The notes under the pieces: model-generated
The model's input: only the letters and a program-made list of their open reading frames with translations
Told to the model about the DNA's origin: nothing
Database searches by the model: none
Shown here: in pieces, positions 56,708 to 64,000 of the stretch
Position numbering within the stretch: the first letter of the stretch is position 1
Layout of the letters: every line of letters starts with the position of its first letter
Program-made: the position numbers and the translations under genes
Origin: Seonamhaeicola aphaedonensis
GTDB lineage: Bacteria; Bacteroidota; Bacteroidia; Flavobacteriales; Flavobacteriaceae
Direction of reading: 5' to 3'
Assembly: GCF_003386195.1 (NCBI RefSeq)
Contig: NZ_QRDX01000002.1
Span: 398,067 to 462,066, forward strand
DNA: 64,000 bases

Positions 56708-57154
56708 TTAGAATAGTGCAGCTCCTGCTGCTACTCCAATTAAAACCAATATGTATAATGAAATAATAACTATGGTAAATATTCCTATGAACTTATAATG
56801 CGACTTCAAGTTAGAAAAAGCCATTTTAAAATCTTGGCCATTTGTGAGTCTTAAAGCTCTTTTCATGTTTTTAGAGAACTTGAACAAATACTGTACAGGA
56901 AAAAAGTATAGAAGTGCAAAAAGTATATAAAAAAGAGCCATTCCAGTAGCATAACCAGCTCCATAAAAACCATCTATGCCACTATTAGATGCTCCAGTTA
57001 TAGCTACGGCAATACCACCAAATACCATAAAACCTACACCTACAAAACCTAATATAGATAAAAAGTAAGACCACTTTGCTATTTCTTCTAAATACCCTTT
57101 AATTTCTTGGTTAACATCAAGTTCAAAACTTTCAAAAGCCGATTTTTCTTCCAT
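56708..57154 (-). CDS. DUF5362 family membrane protein
   Basis: 148 residues with three to four helices (about 30-55, 70-95, 120-145) and LTNGQDFKMAFSNLKSHYKFIGI, characteristic of DUF5362. Function unknown. It starts 3 bases after rocD, suggesting one transcript. Confidence 0.78.
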   Translation of the reverse strand: MEEKSAFESFELDVNQEIKGYLEEIAKWSYFLSILGFVGVGFMVFGGIAVAITGASNSGIDGFYGAGYATGMALFYILFALLYFFPVQYLFKFSKNMKRALRLTNGQDFKMAFSNLKSHYKFIGIFTIVIISLYILVLIGVAAGAALF

Positions 57155-57157
57155 AAA

Positions 57158-58402
57158 TTATTTTTCAAATTGTTTAAATGTTCTTGTAATAATATCAAGG
57201 CAGTCTAGTAACTGTGTTTTGTTCATAACCAAAGGTGGTGCAAAACGAATAATATTACCGTGAGTTGGTTTCGCTATTAAACCATGATCTCGTAAAGTTA
57301 AACAGATATTCCAAGCGGTATCACCATCTTCAGAATCGTTAATCACTACTGCGTTTAATAAACCTTTTCCCCTAACTAAAGTTACTATATTACTGGTTTC
57401 AATGTATTTATTTAATTCATCTCTAAAAAGAGCTCCTAAAGTTGCGGCATTTTCAGCTAAATTTTCTTCTTTAATTACTTCTAAAGCTGCAATAGCAACG
57501 GCAGCTGCTAAAGGATTTCCACCAAAAGTACTTCCGTGAGTACCTGGGGTCATAACGTCCATTATATGATTATCTGCCAAAACAGCACTAATGGGGTAAA
57601 CGCCTCCACTTAAAGCCTTTCCCAAAATTAAAATATCAGGTCTCACATTTTCATGATGTACCGCCAAAAGTTTACCTGTTCTGGCTATTCCTGTTTGAAT
57701 TTCATCAGCTATAAACAAAACATTGTAAGCTTCACATAAAGCCCTAGCTTTTGCTAAAAACCCTTCAGAAGGCACATAAACCCCTGCTTCACCTTGTATG
57801 GGCTCTACTAAAAATCCTCCAACATTGGGATTGCTTTTTAAAGTAGATTCCAGTTGCTCTAAATTATCATAGTCAATACTAATAAAACCGTTAGAATACG
57901 GACCAAAATTTGTGTGTGAAGTACTATCACTTGAGAATGATACGATAGTGGTAGTACGCCCATGAAAATTATTTTTACAAACCACTATTTTAGCTTCATT
58001 CTTTGGTACACCCTTTACCTCATAAGCCCACTTTCTACAGATCTTGATTGATGCCTCTACAGCTTCTGCACCAGAGTTCATAGGTAGTAATTTGTCAAAA
58101 CCAAAATACTCACAGGTATACTTTTCATAGAGCCCTAACTTGTCATTATAAAAAGCTCTGGAGGTAAGCGTAATGGTTTTTGCTTGCCCTATTAAAGCAT
58201 CAATAATTTTTGGGTGGCAATGCCCTTGATTTACTGCAGAATAAGCCGATAAAAAATCGTAATACCGCTTCCCATCAACATCCCATACATAAACACCTTC
58301 CCCCTTGCTCAATACAACAGGAAGTGGTTTATAGGTGTTAGAGCCATACTTTTTTTCTAAATCAATAGCTTGCTGCGATGTTAATTTTTGTAAAACAGCC
58401 AT
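57158..58402 (-). CDS. rocD: Ornithine--oxo-acid transaminase
   Basis: 414 residues. PLP-binding Lys262 in LGKALSGGVYP, the cofactor loop MNSGAEAVE, and ADEIQTGIARTG. Sequence features such as LSAYSAVNQGHCHP separate ornithine aminotransferase from acetylornithine enzymes. It converts ornithine to glutamate semialdehyde, linking arginine breakdown to proline and glutamate. DUF5362 gene follows it. Confidence 0.93.
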   Translation of the reverse strand: MAVLQKLTSQQAIDLEKKYGSNTYKPLPVVLSKGEGVYVWDVDGKRYYDFLSAYSAVNQGHCHPKIIDALIGQAKTITLTSRAFYNDKLGLYEKYTCEYFGFDKLLPMNSGAEAVEASIKICRKWAYEVKGVPKNEAKIVVCKNNFHGRTTTIVSFSSDSTSHTNFGPYSNGFISIDYDNLEQLESTLKSNPNVGGFLVEPIQGEAGVYVPSEGFLAKARALCEAYNVLFIADEIQTGIARTGKLLAVHHENVRPDILILGKALSGGVYPISAVLADNHIMDVMTPGTHGSTFGGNPLAAAVAIAALEVIKEENLAENAATLGALFRDELNKYIETSNIVTLVRGKGLLNAVVINDSEDGDTAWNICLTLRDHGLIAKPTHGNIIRFAPPLVMNKTQLLDCLDIITRTFKQFEK

Positions 58403-58648
58403 TTTGAAAAAAATTTAAGGTTAAATGCCTTAGTATAACATACGCTGGCATTGTTTGTTTCTTAATTAAGATTCAAACACTAAATAATTTAATCTCGCTA
58501 CGCGATTAAAATAACCATTCCTGCTCTACCTTTATCCTTTCGGAATCCCAATAACGATAGTATGGGGGACGAAAATTCAGCGTGGGAGAGAAATCATCCC
58601 TGGATAGATACGCAAGTTAACAAATATTACGCTGTTTTATCCTATAAC
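58403..58648. other. Non-coding spacer with palindrome
   Basis: 246 bases without a good reading frame. It contains a near-palindrome TTTAATCTCGCTACGCGATTAAA (58487-58509 region) and a GC-richer block around 58530-58610 unlike its surroundings. Possibly a decayed dispersed repeat. Confidence 0.35.
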
Positions 58649-59035
58649 TTATTCAGATATTTTACTTGATAATGATGACATTTGAAGTTCTAAACGTTTT
58701 ATTTCTCTAGTAAGTGCGTTTCTATGCATTTGCATCCACAAGTATATTTTAATCATGCTTATATATAAAAAACATAATAACACGCCGCCTACCCATAGTA
58801 TTAAGTCGTTAGTCTTTTCGGCATCAAAAGTTTGAATGATGCAATAAATTAACAAACCAAAAACAATGGCTGTCATAAAATTCATAATGAGTGTCAACCA
58901 TGAGTTTTTTCCATTAAAAAGACCTCCTAACATTTGGAATATATTTTGTTCTCCTAATTCATCATAGAATTTGGCTTCTTCCTTTGTTAATGTTTCTTTG
59001 ATTAATTTGTCTATGTCTTCCATATTATTTTTCAT
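58649..59035 (-). CDS. DUF6768-type membrane protein, probable partner of the ECF sigma factor
   Basis: 128 residues. A charged N-terminal helix (MEDIDKLIKETLTKEEAKFY), two membrane helices (about 47-68 and 78-96) and a C-terminal coiled coil (TREIKRLELQMSSLSSKI). Its ATG overlaps the sigma gene by 11 bases; a second ATG (59023) starts one base after the sigma stop. Place and topology suggest an anti-sigma-like role, not demonstrated. Confidence 0.75.
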   Translation of the reverse strand: MKNNMEDIDKLIKETLTKEEAKFYDELGEQNIFQMLGGLFNGKNSWLTLIMNFMTAIVFGLLIYCIIQTFDAEKTNDLILWVGGVLLCFLYISMIKIYLWMQMHRNALTREIKRLELQMSSLSSKISE

Positions 59036-59582
59036 AATCTCTATTTTTTAATATTAATTTCAACTTCTCTCTAGCATGGTATAATCTAGATTTTGAGGTT
59101 CCTTCTGAAATATTCAGAGTCTTACTGATGTCTTTTAACGAATAATCTTCAACGTAAAACAATCTAATCACCAATTGCTGATGCATGGGTAACTTTTTTA
59201 TAGCACTTAACAAATTCCTTTGCAATAACTCAATTTCATTGCTTTCGTTTAATTCTTCTGTTTTATTCTCAAGATGGTAAGTTTTTAAACGTTCTTTGGT
59301 TTTGTTTTGCTTTTTTATCCAATCAAAAGATTTGTTACAAACTATCCGTAATGACCAACATGCAAACGTTTTTGGGTCGTTTAAATCATCCATTTTGTTA
59401 ATAATAGTATTCCAAGTATCTTGTGCAATATCTTTGGCTGCATCAGGATCTTTAACAATCCAATGCGCTTTATTACAAAAGGTTTTATGCCATCGTTTAA
59501 CAAGCTTTTCTAAAGCCAATTGATCTCCAGACTGATATTCTAAAACCAATTTAGCATCTATGTGATAATTGTTTCTACTCAT
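59025..59582 (-). CDS. ECF-type RNA polymerase sigma factor
   Basis: 185 residues. Region 2 (LVKRWHKTFCNKAHWIVKD, AKDIAQDTWNTIINK, FACWSLRIVCNKSFDWIKKQ) and region 4 (LPMHQQLVIRLFYVEDYSLKDI, SEGTSKSRLYHAREKLK) are standard; regions 1 and 3 are absent. It overlaps the following membrane protein gene. The regulon is unknown. Confidence 0.9.
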   Translation of the reverse strand: MSRNNYHIDAKLVLEYQSGDQLALEKLVKRWHKTFCNKAHWIVKDPDAAKDIAQDTWNTIINKMDDLNDPKTFACWSLRIVCNKSFDWIKKQNKTKERLKTYHLENKTEELNESNEIELLQRNLLSAIKKLPMHQQLVIRLFYVEDYSLKDISKTLNISEGTSKSRLYHAREKLKLILKNRDYEK

Positions 59583-59716
59583 TAATTAAAAGCCTACACC
59601 TAAACAAAGGACTTCAAAATTCTTAAAAGGTTCATTTTTTCAAAAGAAAATTAAAAACCCTTAAAGTTAACCCAAATAAAGCGGTATTTATTTGTGGCTA
59701 TTATTATTTTTGCACG

Positions 59717-61180
59717 ATGCCAAGAAGAGAAAGAAATAAGTTTGTAAAACGAGGTGAAATCATTGAGTTAGTCATTGAAGATTACGCCTTTGGCGGTAAA
59801 GGAATTGGACGCCTTAGAAATGAACATGGTGAGTTTGTAGTCTTTGTCCCCAATACCATTCCCGGACAAACGGTGAAAACCCAAATTAACAAATCCAGCA
59901 AAAAATATGCTGAAGGTAAACTATTAGAGGTTATTAAAAAATCTGATGATGAAGTTAAGGTTCCTTACCAAGATATTCCGGGGGCACCTTACATTAATTT
60001 ACCTATTGAAAAACAACACGCCTATAAAAAATCCAGTACTTTAGAACTTTTTAAGCGCATTGGGAAAATTCCTGATATTGAAACATATTTTGATGAATTT
60101 GTAAGTTCACCCAGTACATTTCACTACAGAAATAAAATGGAATATGGCTTTTCAGCTATTGGTTACAGCAGAAGTAAAAAAACTGATATTGATGCTTTTA
60201 CATTAGGTTTTAAAAGACGGGGGCTTTGGTGGTGTGGTGAGAATTTAGACAAAGATAGTGGCCTATTTGATGCCCAAGTAGAAGACAACCTAAAAAGCAT
60301 AAGAAACTATTGTGAACAAACAGGTTTAGCCCCCTGGCATGGTCCTAAAAAAGAAGGTTTTTTCAGGTATTTGGTAATTAGGAAATCATATAAAACTAAT
60401 AGACTACTTTTTAATCTTGTTACTACCTCACATGATTTGCCAAAATTCAACCTTAATAAATTTTCTGATTATCTCATAGAGCTATTTGGTAATAGAATTG
60501 CTGGGTTTCTGCATACTATTAATAATGAAATTGGAGACCGTACCATAGCCACAACAGGAAGTATTAATCTTATTTATGGCGATGATAAAATTGTAGAGCA
60601 ATTACTGGATTTAAATTTTGAGATTAGCATGAAAAGCTTTTTTCAAACCAACCCAAAATCAGCCGAAAAGCTTTATAGCAAAGTCATTGACTATGCCTTA
60701 GAGAATAAAGAATCCATCCATAATACGGTAGTTTTAGACCTATTTTGTGGTACTGGAACCATTGGACAAATATTGGCTTCAAAAGCTACCAATACCAAAA
60801 TAATAGGTGTAGATATTGTAGCCTCTGCCATTGAAGATGCCAAAGAAAACGCCAAACGAAATAACATTAAAGGACTACAATTTTATACTGCTGATGTTGG
60901 AAAATTTTTAAGTGAACACCCAGAATATATCGGAAAAATAAGGACTATTATACTAGACCCAGCGCGTGCTGGTATTACTCCAAAAACACTTAAAAAAATA
61001 ATAAACCTAAATGCAGAACGTTTGGTTTACGTATCTTGCAATCCAGCAACGCAAGCCAGAGATATAGAGCATTTTGCAGTTGCAGGTTATAATATAAAAA
61101 AACTAAGTTTAGTAGACCAGTTTCCGCACACCGCGCATATTGAAACCGTTCTACTTCTGGAAAAAGAACAAACGTTTTAA
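59717..61180 (+). CDS. rlmD: RlmD/RumA-like 23S rRNA (uracil-5-)-methyltransferase, no Fe-S site
   Basis: 487 residues. TRAM domain (VIEDYAFGGKGIGRL, VPNTIPGQTV), class I core with DLFCGTGTIGQI, ILDPARAGITPK and catalytic Cys in LVYVSCNPATQ. The usual C-x5-C-x2-C cluster site between TRAM and the catalytic core is missing; the matching place reads YQDIPGAPYINLPIEKQ and no Cys occurs before about residue 175. It may be a second RlmD-type enzyme with a different target. The start ATG is close behind a TATTTTTG box. Confidence 0.82.
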   Translation: MPRRERNKFVKRGEIIELVIEDYAFGGKGIGRLRNEHGEFVVFVPNTIPGQTVKTQINKSSKKYAEGKLLEVIKKSDDEVKVPYQDIPGAPYINLPIEKQHAYKKSSTLELFKRIGKIPDIETYFDEFVSSPSTFHYRNKMEYGFSAIGYSRSKKTDIDAFTLGFKRRGLWWCGENLDKDSGLFDAQVEDNLKSIRNYCEQTGLAPWHGPKKEGFFRYLVIRKSYKTNRLLFNLVTTSHDLPKFNLNKFSDYLIELFGNRIAGFLHTINNEIGDRTIATTGSINLIYGDDKIVEQLLDLNFEISMKSFFQTNPKSAEKLYSKVIDYALENKESIHNTVVLDLFCGTGTIGQILASKATNTKIIGVDIVASAIEDAKENAKRNNIKGLQFYTADVGKFLSEHPEYIGKIRTIILDPARAGITPKTLKKIINLNAERLVYVSCNPATQARDIEHFAVAGYNIKKLSLVDQFPHTAHIETVLLLEKEQTF

Positions 61181-61200
61181 TTAAGCGAATAAACCTATTA

Positions 61201-61746
61201 ATGAAATTTATAAGATATAGTCTCATCCCAATTATTGCACTTTTAGTGGGCATCTCCATAAGTTGTGAACGTGATGACATTTGCCCCGAAAGTACACCTA
61301 CAACACCTAGGTTAATTATTGATTTATACGATGCCGAAAATCCAGAAAACAAAAAAAGCGCCTTCAACTTGGTGGTTTTTGGTGAAGACAATGAAAGTAT
61401 TTTACCCGGTTATAATTCGGTAAGTACCACTCAGTTGATACTACCTTTAAAAACAGATGGTTCTCCAACAAGATATGTTGTTCATAAAGATTTTAGTTTT
61501 AATGATAACGGCACACCCGATGACCCTAGTGATGATATTATTGGAGGAAATCAAGATATTTTGATTATAAACTACGCCTTAACTGAAGTTTATGTTTCTC
61601 GTGCCTGTGGTTATAAAACCGTTTATGAAAGTGTAGAAATTGTACCCGAAGCCGACGGCGATAATTGGATATTATCTACCGAAAACCTTACAAATAATGA
61701 ACCTATTGAAGATGAAAGCGCAACACATTTTAACATACTGCATTAG
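61201..61746 (+). CDS. DUF6452 lipoprotein
   Basis: 181 residues. Lipoprotein signal LLVGISISC followed by ERDDICP, the mark of DUF6452. The rest is beta-rich and ends ESATHFNILH. Unknown function. Its last 35 bases overlap the start of the DUF6048 gene, so translation is coupled. Confidence 0.8.
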   Translation: MKFIRYSLIPIIALLVGISISCERDDICPESTPTTPRLIIDLYDAENPENKKSAFNLVVFGEDNESILPGYNSVSTTQLILPLKTDGSPTRYVVHKDFSFNDNGTPDDPSDDIIGGNQDILIINYALTEVYVSRACGYKTVYESVEIVPEADGDNWILSTENLTNNEPIEDESATHFNILH

Positions 61747-62440
61747 CATAGCAATCCTACTATTGTTACATGTGTCTGCGAGTGCACAAAACGATAGTAT
61801 CCCCAAACCTGTTTCAGATTCTTTGGTAGTAAAGCAAAAATATGGTCTTAGAATTGCTGGCGATATTGGTAAACTTGCGCGCTCTTTTTTAGATGAAGAT
61901 TACACTGGTTTTGAAGTGGCTGCAGATTTTAGAATAAAACAAAACCTATATATAGCTGGAGAACTTGGGTTTGAGGAAAAAAACACCATAACCGATTATT
62001 TAGATGTAAGCACTACTGGATCGTATTTAAAAGCAGGTATTGATTACAATATGTACGACAATTGGCTGGACATGGATAACATGGTATTTGCTGGTTTTAG
62101 AGTTGGCGCTAGTTCCTTTAGCCATGACCGTAATAGTTTTAATATTTACAGTACCAATCAATATTGGACCCCGCAACTTTCAGTAGATGAATTGGAGGAG
62201 TTTAATGGATTAACAGCTTTTTGGACGGAACTTATTTTAGGGATGAAGGTAGAACTGTTTAACAACCTTTATATGGGGCTTAATGTACAGCTTAAGTTAC
62301 TAGTTAGCGAGACCCAACCCAATAACTTTGAAAACCTGTATGTACCCGGTTACGGCAGAACCTATGATAGTACCAGTATTGGGGCTGGTTACAGTTATAC
62401 TTTAGGTTATCGCATTCCGCTTTATAAAAAGGCTAAATAG
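61712..62440 (+). CDS. DUF6048 outer-membrane beta-barrel protein
   Basis: 242 residues from the ATG at 61712, chosen because it opens a clean signal peptide (ILTYCISIAILLLLHVSASAQ); the earlier ATG at 61640 would add 24 residues. Strands such as YGLRIAGDIGKLARSF, NLYIAGELGFEEKN and AGYSYTLGYRIPLYKK fit a small barrel. It always seems paired with DUF6452 lipoproteins, suggesting a two-part outer-membrane module. Confidence 0.8.
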   Translation: MKAQHILTYCISIAILLLLHVSASAQNDSIPKPVSDSLVVKQKYGLRIAGDIGKLARSFLDEDYTGFEVAADFRIKQNLYIAGELGFEEKNTITDYLDVSTTGSYLKAGIDYNMYDNWLDMDNMVFAGFRVGASSFSHDRNSFNIYSTNQYWTPQLSVDELEEFNGLTAFWTELILGMKVELFNNLYMGLNVQLKLLVSETQPNNFENLYVPGYGRTYDSTSIGAGYSYTLGYRIPLYKKAK

Positions 62441-62533
62441 ATATTATTTGTGTTTTAGTTTAAATTTTTGTTGGTTGTAACTTACAGGTAATATTGATTG
62501 TATATTACTTAAATTCTATTTTTTTTAATGTTC

Positions 62534-63628
62534 CTAAACATTAAAAAGGAAGTGCATCACATCACCATCAGCAACAATATAATTTTTACCCTCTACACGC
62601 ATTTTGCCGGCTTCTTTTACTTTGGCTTCACTGCCATAAGATATAAAATCATTGTAAGCAATAACTTCGGCTCTAATAAAGCCTTTTTCAAAATCTGTGT
62701 GAATAACGCCTGCTGCTTGTGGTGCCGTAGCACCTACATCAACAGTCCATGCTCTCACTTCTTTTTTACCAGCCGTAAAATAGGTTTGCTGTTGTAATAA
62801 TTTATAAGCTGCACGTATTAATTTTGAGGAGCCTGGTTCATCTAAACCAATATCTTCTAGAAACATTTGGCGCTCTTCATAGTCATCTAACTCGTTTATA
62901 TCAGCTTCTGTACCTACAGCCAATACCAAAACTTCAGCATTTTCTCCTTTTACAGCGTCTTTTACTTGCTCTACATAATCATTCCCAGAAACAGCGGCGC
63001 TTTCGTCTACATTACAAACATAAAGCACAGGTTTATCGGTAATAAGTTGTAAAGGTTTCACATAATCTTCATAAGCTTCATCGCTAAACTCCAATGCTCT
63101 AACCGATGTTCCAGCCTCTAAACCTGCTTTAATTTTAAGCAACACTGCTTCTTCAGCTTGCGCTTCTTTATTTCCTGTTTTGGCAGCTCTTTTTACTTTA
63201 TCTAGCTTTTTTTCGGTAGTTTCTAAATCTTTTAACTGCAACTCAATATCAATAGTTTCCTTGTCTCTAATTGGGTTTACACTACCATCAACATGTACAA
63301 TATTATCATTGTTAAAACAGCGTAATACATGCAAAATAGCATCGGTTTCTCTAATATTGGCTAAAAACTGATTTCCTAACCCCTCTCCTTTGCTGGCACC
63401 TTTTACTAAACCAGCAATATCAACAATTTCTACCGTTGCAGGAATTACTTTTTCTGGGTTTACCAAACTTTCTAGCTTTTCTAACCTTGGATCTGGCACA
63501 TTTACTACACCAATATTAGGCTCTATGGTACAAAACGGAAAGTTTGCACTTTGTGCTTTAGCATTAGATAAACAATTAAATAAGGTTGATTTTCCAACGT
63601 TTGGCAACCCTACAATACCTGCTTTCAT
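62534..63628 (-). CDS. ychF: Redox-regulated ATPase YchF (Obg family)
   Basis: 364 residues from the ATG at 63628, the normal length; the longer frame adds 17 residues with no support. G1 motif GLPNVGKST (7-15), switch [20 protein letters not shown], the NxxE-like ADENC replaced by CNVDE (typical ATP specificity), and the TGS-type C-terminus [18 protein letters not shown]. It binds ribosomes and protects against stress. A TAAATTTG box (63677-63684, minus) fits as promoter. Confidence 0.95.
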   Translation of the reverse strand: MKAGIVGLPNVGKSTLFNCLSNAKAQSANFPFCTIEPNIGVVNVPDPRLEKLESLVNPEKVIPATVEIVDIAGLVKGASKGEGLGNQFLANIRETDAILHVLRCFNNDNIVHVDGSVNPIRDKETIDIELQLKDLETTEKKLDKVKRAAKTGNKEAQAEEAVLLKIKAGLEAGTSVRALEFSDEAYEDYVKPLQLITDKPVLYVCNVDESAAVSGNDYVEQVKDAVKGENAEVLVLAVGTEADINELDDYEERQMFLEDIGLDEPGSSKLIRAAYKLLQQQTYFTAGKKEVRAWTVDVGATAPQAAGVIHTDFEKGFIRAEVIAYNDFISYGSEAKVKEAGKMRVEGKNYIVADGDVMHFLFNV

Positions 63629-63644
63629 AAGAATTCTATTTTTT

Positions 63645-63662
63645 ATTCCCGCAAATGGGAAT
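63645..63662. repeat. Small palindrome with ATTCCC/GGGAAT core
   Basis: ATTCCC and GGGAAT flank 6 bases, inside the ychF leader. It shares its core with the palindrome at 7602-7621. Confidence 0.4.
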
Positions 63663-63796
63663 CTATTTTGCAGGCGCAAATTTAGTTAATTAGATGGATT
63701 AGATAGTTTAGTTTGGTTAATTTATTTAACTCATGTAAAAACCAAATGTGTTAAGGAGTAAGATACATGAGATGAATAGTTACGCTTATCGGTCTC

Positions 63797-63904
63797 GGCT
63801 ATGAGTAGTTGCGTGGTTTAACACTTAACTTTGCAAGTACACGCCAAACTGAAAATCCGCGAGGATTTTCAGAAGTAGGCGAGAACAAGCAATTACTTAT
63901 AGCC
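63797..63904. repeat. Highly structured non-coding element
   Basis: The last 320 bases hold no gene but a strong fold. GGCTATGAGTAGTTGC (63797-63812) pairs with GCAATTACTTATAGCC (63889-63904) over 16 bp with two G-T pairs. Inside are GCGTG/CACGC (63811-63815 with 63840-63844) enclosing ACTT-TGC-AAGT, and a perfect hairpin CTGAAAATCC-GCGA-GGATTTTCAG (63849-63872). Together it is a three-way-junction shape of about 108 bases. It is either a small RNA or a dispersed mobile palindrome; the sequence resembles repeats I recall from other Flavobacteriaceae. Confidence 0.6.
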
Positions 63905-64000
63905 ATCTTAAGTTTACAATCTCTTAATTTTAGATTATAAATCAGAAAGAACAAAAGAGAGGAGTAAGATTAATATAGCCGTAGGAACTTGCGATTCCGT

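Noticed and set aside
62528..62797. Plus-strand reading frame of 89 residues
   Set aside because: It is antisense to the conserved 3' end of ychF and has no coding character of its own.
63797..63904. Integron attC site
   Set aside because: The fold is attC-like in length, but the terminal RYYYAAC/GTTRRRY core sites are not present at the stem ends and no integron integrase is nearby.

Overview
The window is a 64 kb stretch of AT-rich chromosome from a member of the Bacteroidota, most likely a marine Flavobacteriaceae. The evidence is lineage-restricted families (DUF4159, DUF6048, DUF6452, DUF5362, CCC-motif membrane protein, PG_1098-like THUMP methyltransferase), a TonB-dependent receptor with a carboxypeptidase-like N-terminal domain, TamB, promoters that fit TTG-N20-TAnnTTTG, and almost no Shine-Dalgarno sequences before genes. 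Most of it is housekeeping core genome; there is no insertion sequence, prophage or CRISPR array.

Layout. 0-3.2 kb: the end of a circularly permuted ATP-grasp/alpha-E fusion followed directly by a transglutaminase-like protein. 3.2-14.3 kb (minus strand): PQQ dehydrogenase with a built-in haem domain, orphan tandem ABC ATPase, BadF-type kinase, gapA, pfkA, tamB. 14.4-20.9 kb: an RNA-modification-rich run (tsaD, rsmE, two SpoU/TrmH-type methyltransferases, a PG_1098-like methyltransferase) mixed with small membrane proteins and an AI-2E-family permease. 20.9-24.3 kb: an accessory-looking segment with a plus-strand operon encoding a cold-shock protein, a divergent bS21 ribosomal protein, a NYN/LOTUS putative RNase and an RpoD-like sigma factor, plus a second cold-shock-domain protein on the minus strand. 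One side is bounded by a tRNA-Arg gene, the other by a decayed copy of the 3' end of that tRNA followed by its own terminator-like hairpin, as an old tRNA-site insertion would leave. 24.3-24.6 kb: tRNA-Arg, tRNA-Pro, tRNA-Ser.

24.7-48.6 kb: 7TM-HD phosphodiesterase, thiolase, NlpC/P60 peptidase, TPR protein, gyrA, clpC (the one gene with a strong Shine-Dalgarno), MFS transporter, M48 protease, msrB, DinB-like protein, tandem NTF2-like protein, NDH-2, lpd, beta-barrel protein, aroQ, TM2 protein, xerD, then rny, a candidate 6S RNA, zapA and a coiled-coil protein. 48.7-64 kb: M23 peptidase with TonB receptor, cysteine desulfurase, Ca-binding-repeat lipoprotein, Smr protein, small membrane proteins, rocD, ECF sigma with partner, RlmD-like methyltransferase, DUF6452/DUF6048 pair, ychF, and a highly structured non-coding element at the end.

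The strongest candidate for an undescribed system is the 21.3-24.1 kb gene-expression cassette. It carries an alternative sigma factor, an alternative ribosomal protein from the position that controls anti-Shine-Dalgarno access in Bacteroidota, RNA chaperones and a putative RNase, in one tight operon. The lone Shine-Dalgarno in front of clpC suggests one kind of target such a system could act on; that link is inference.
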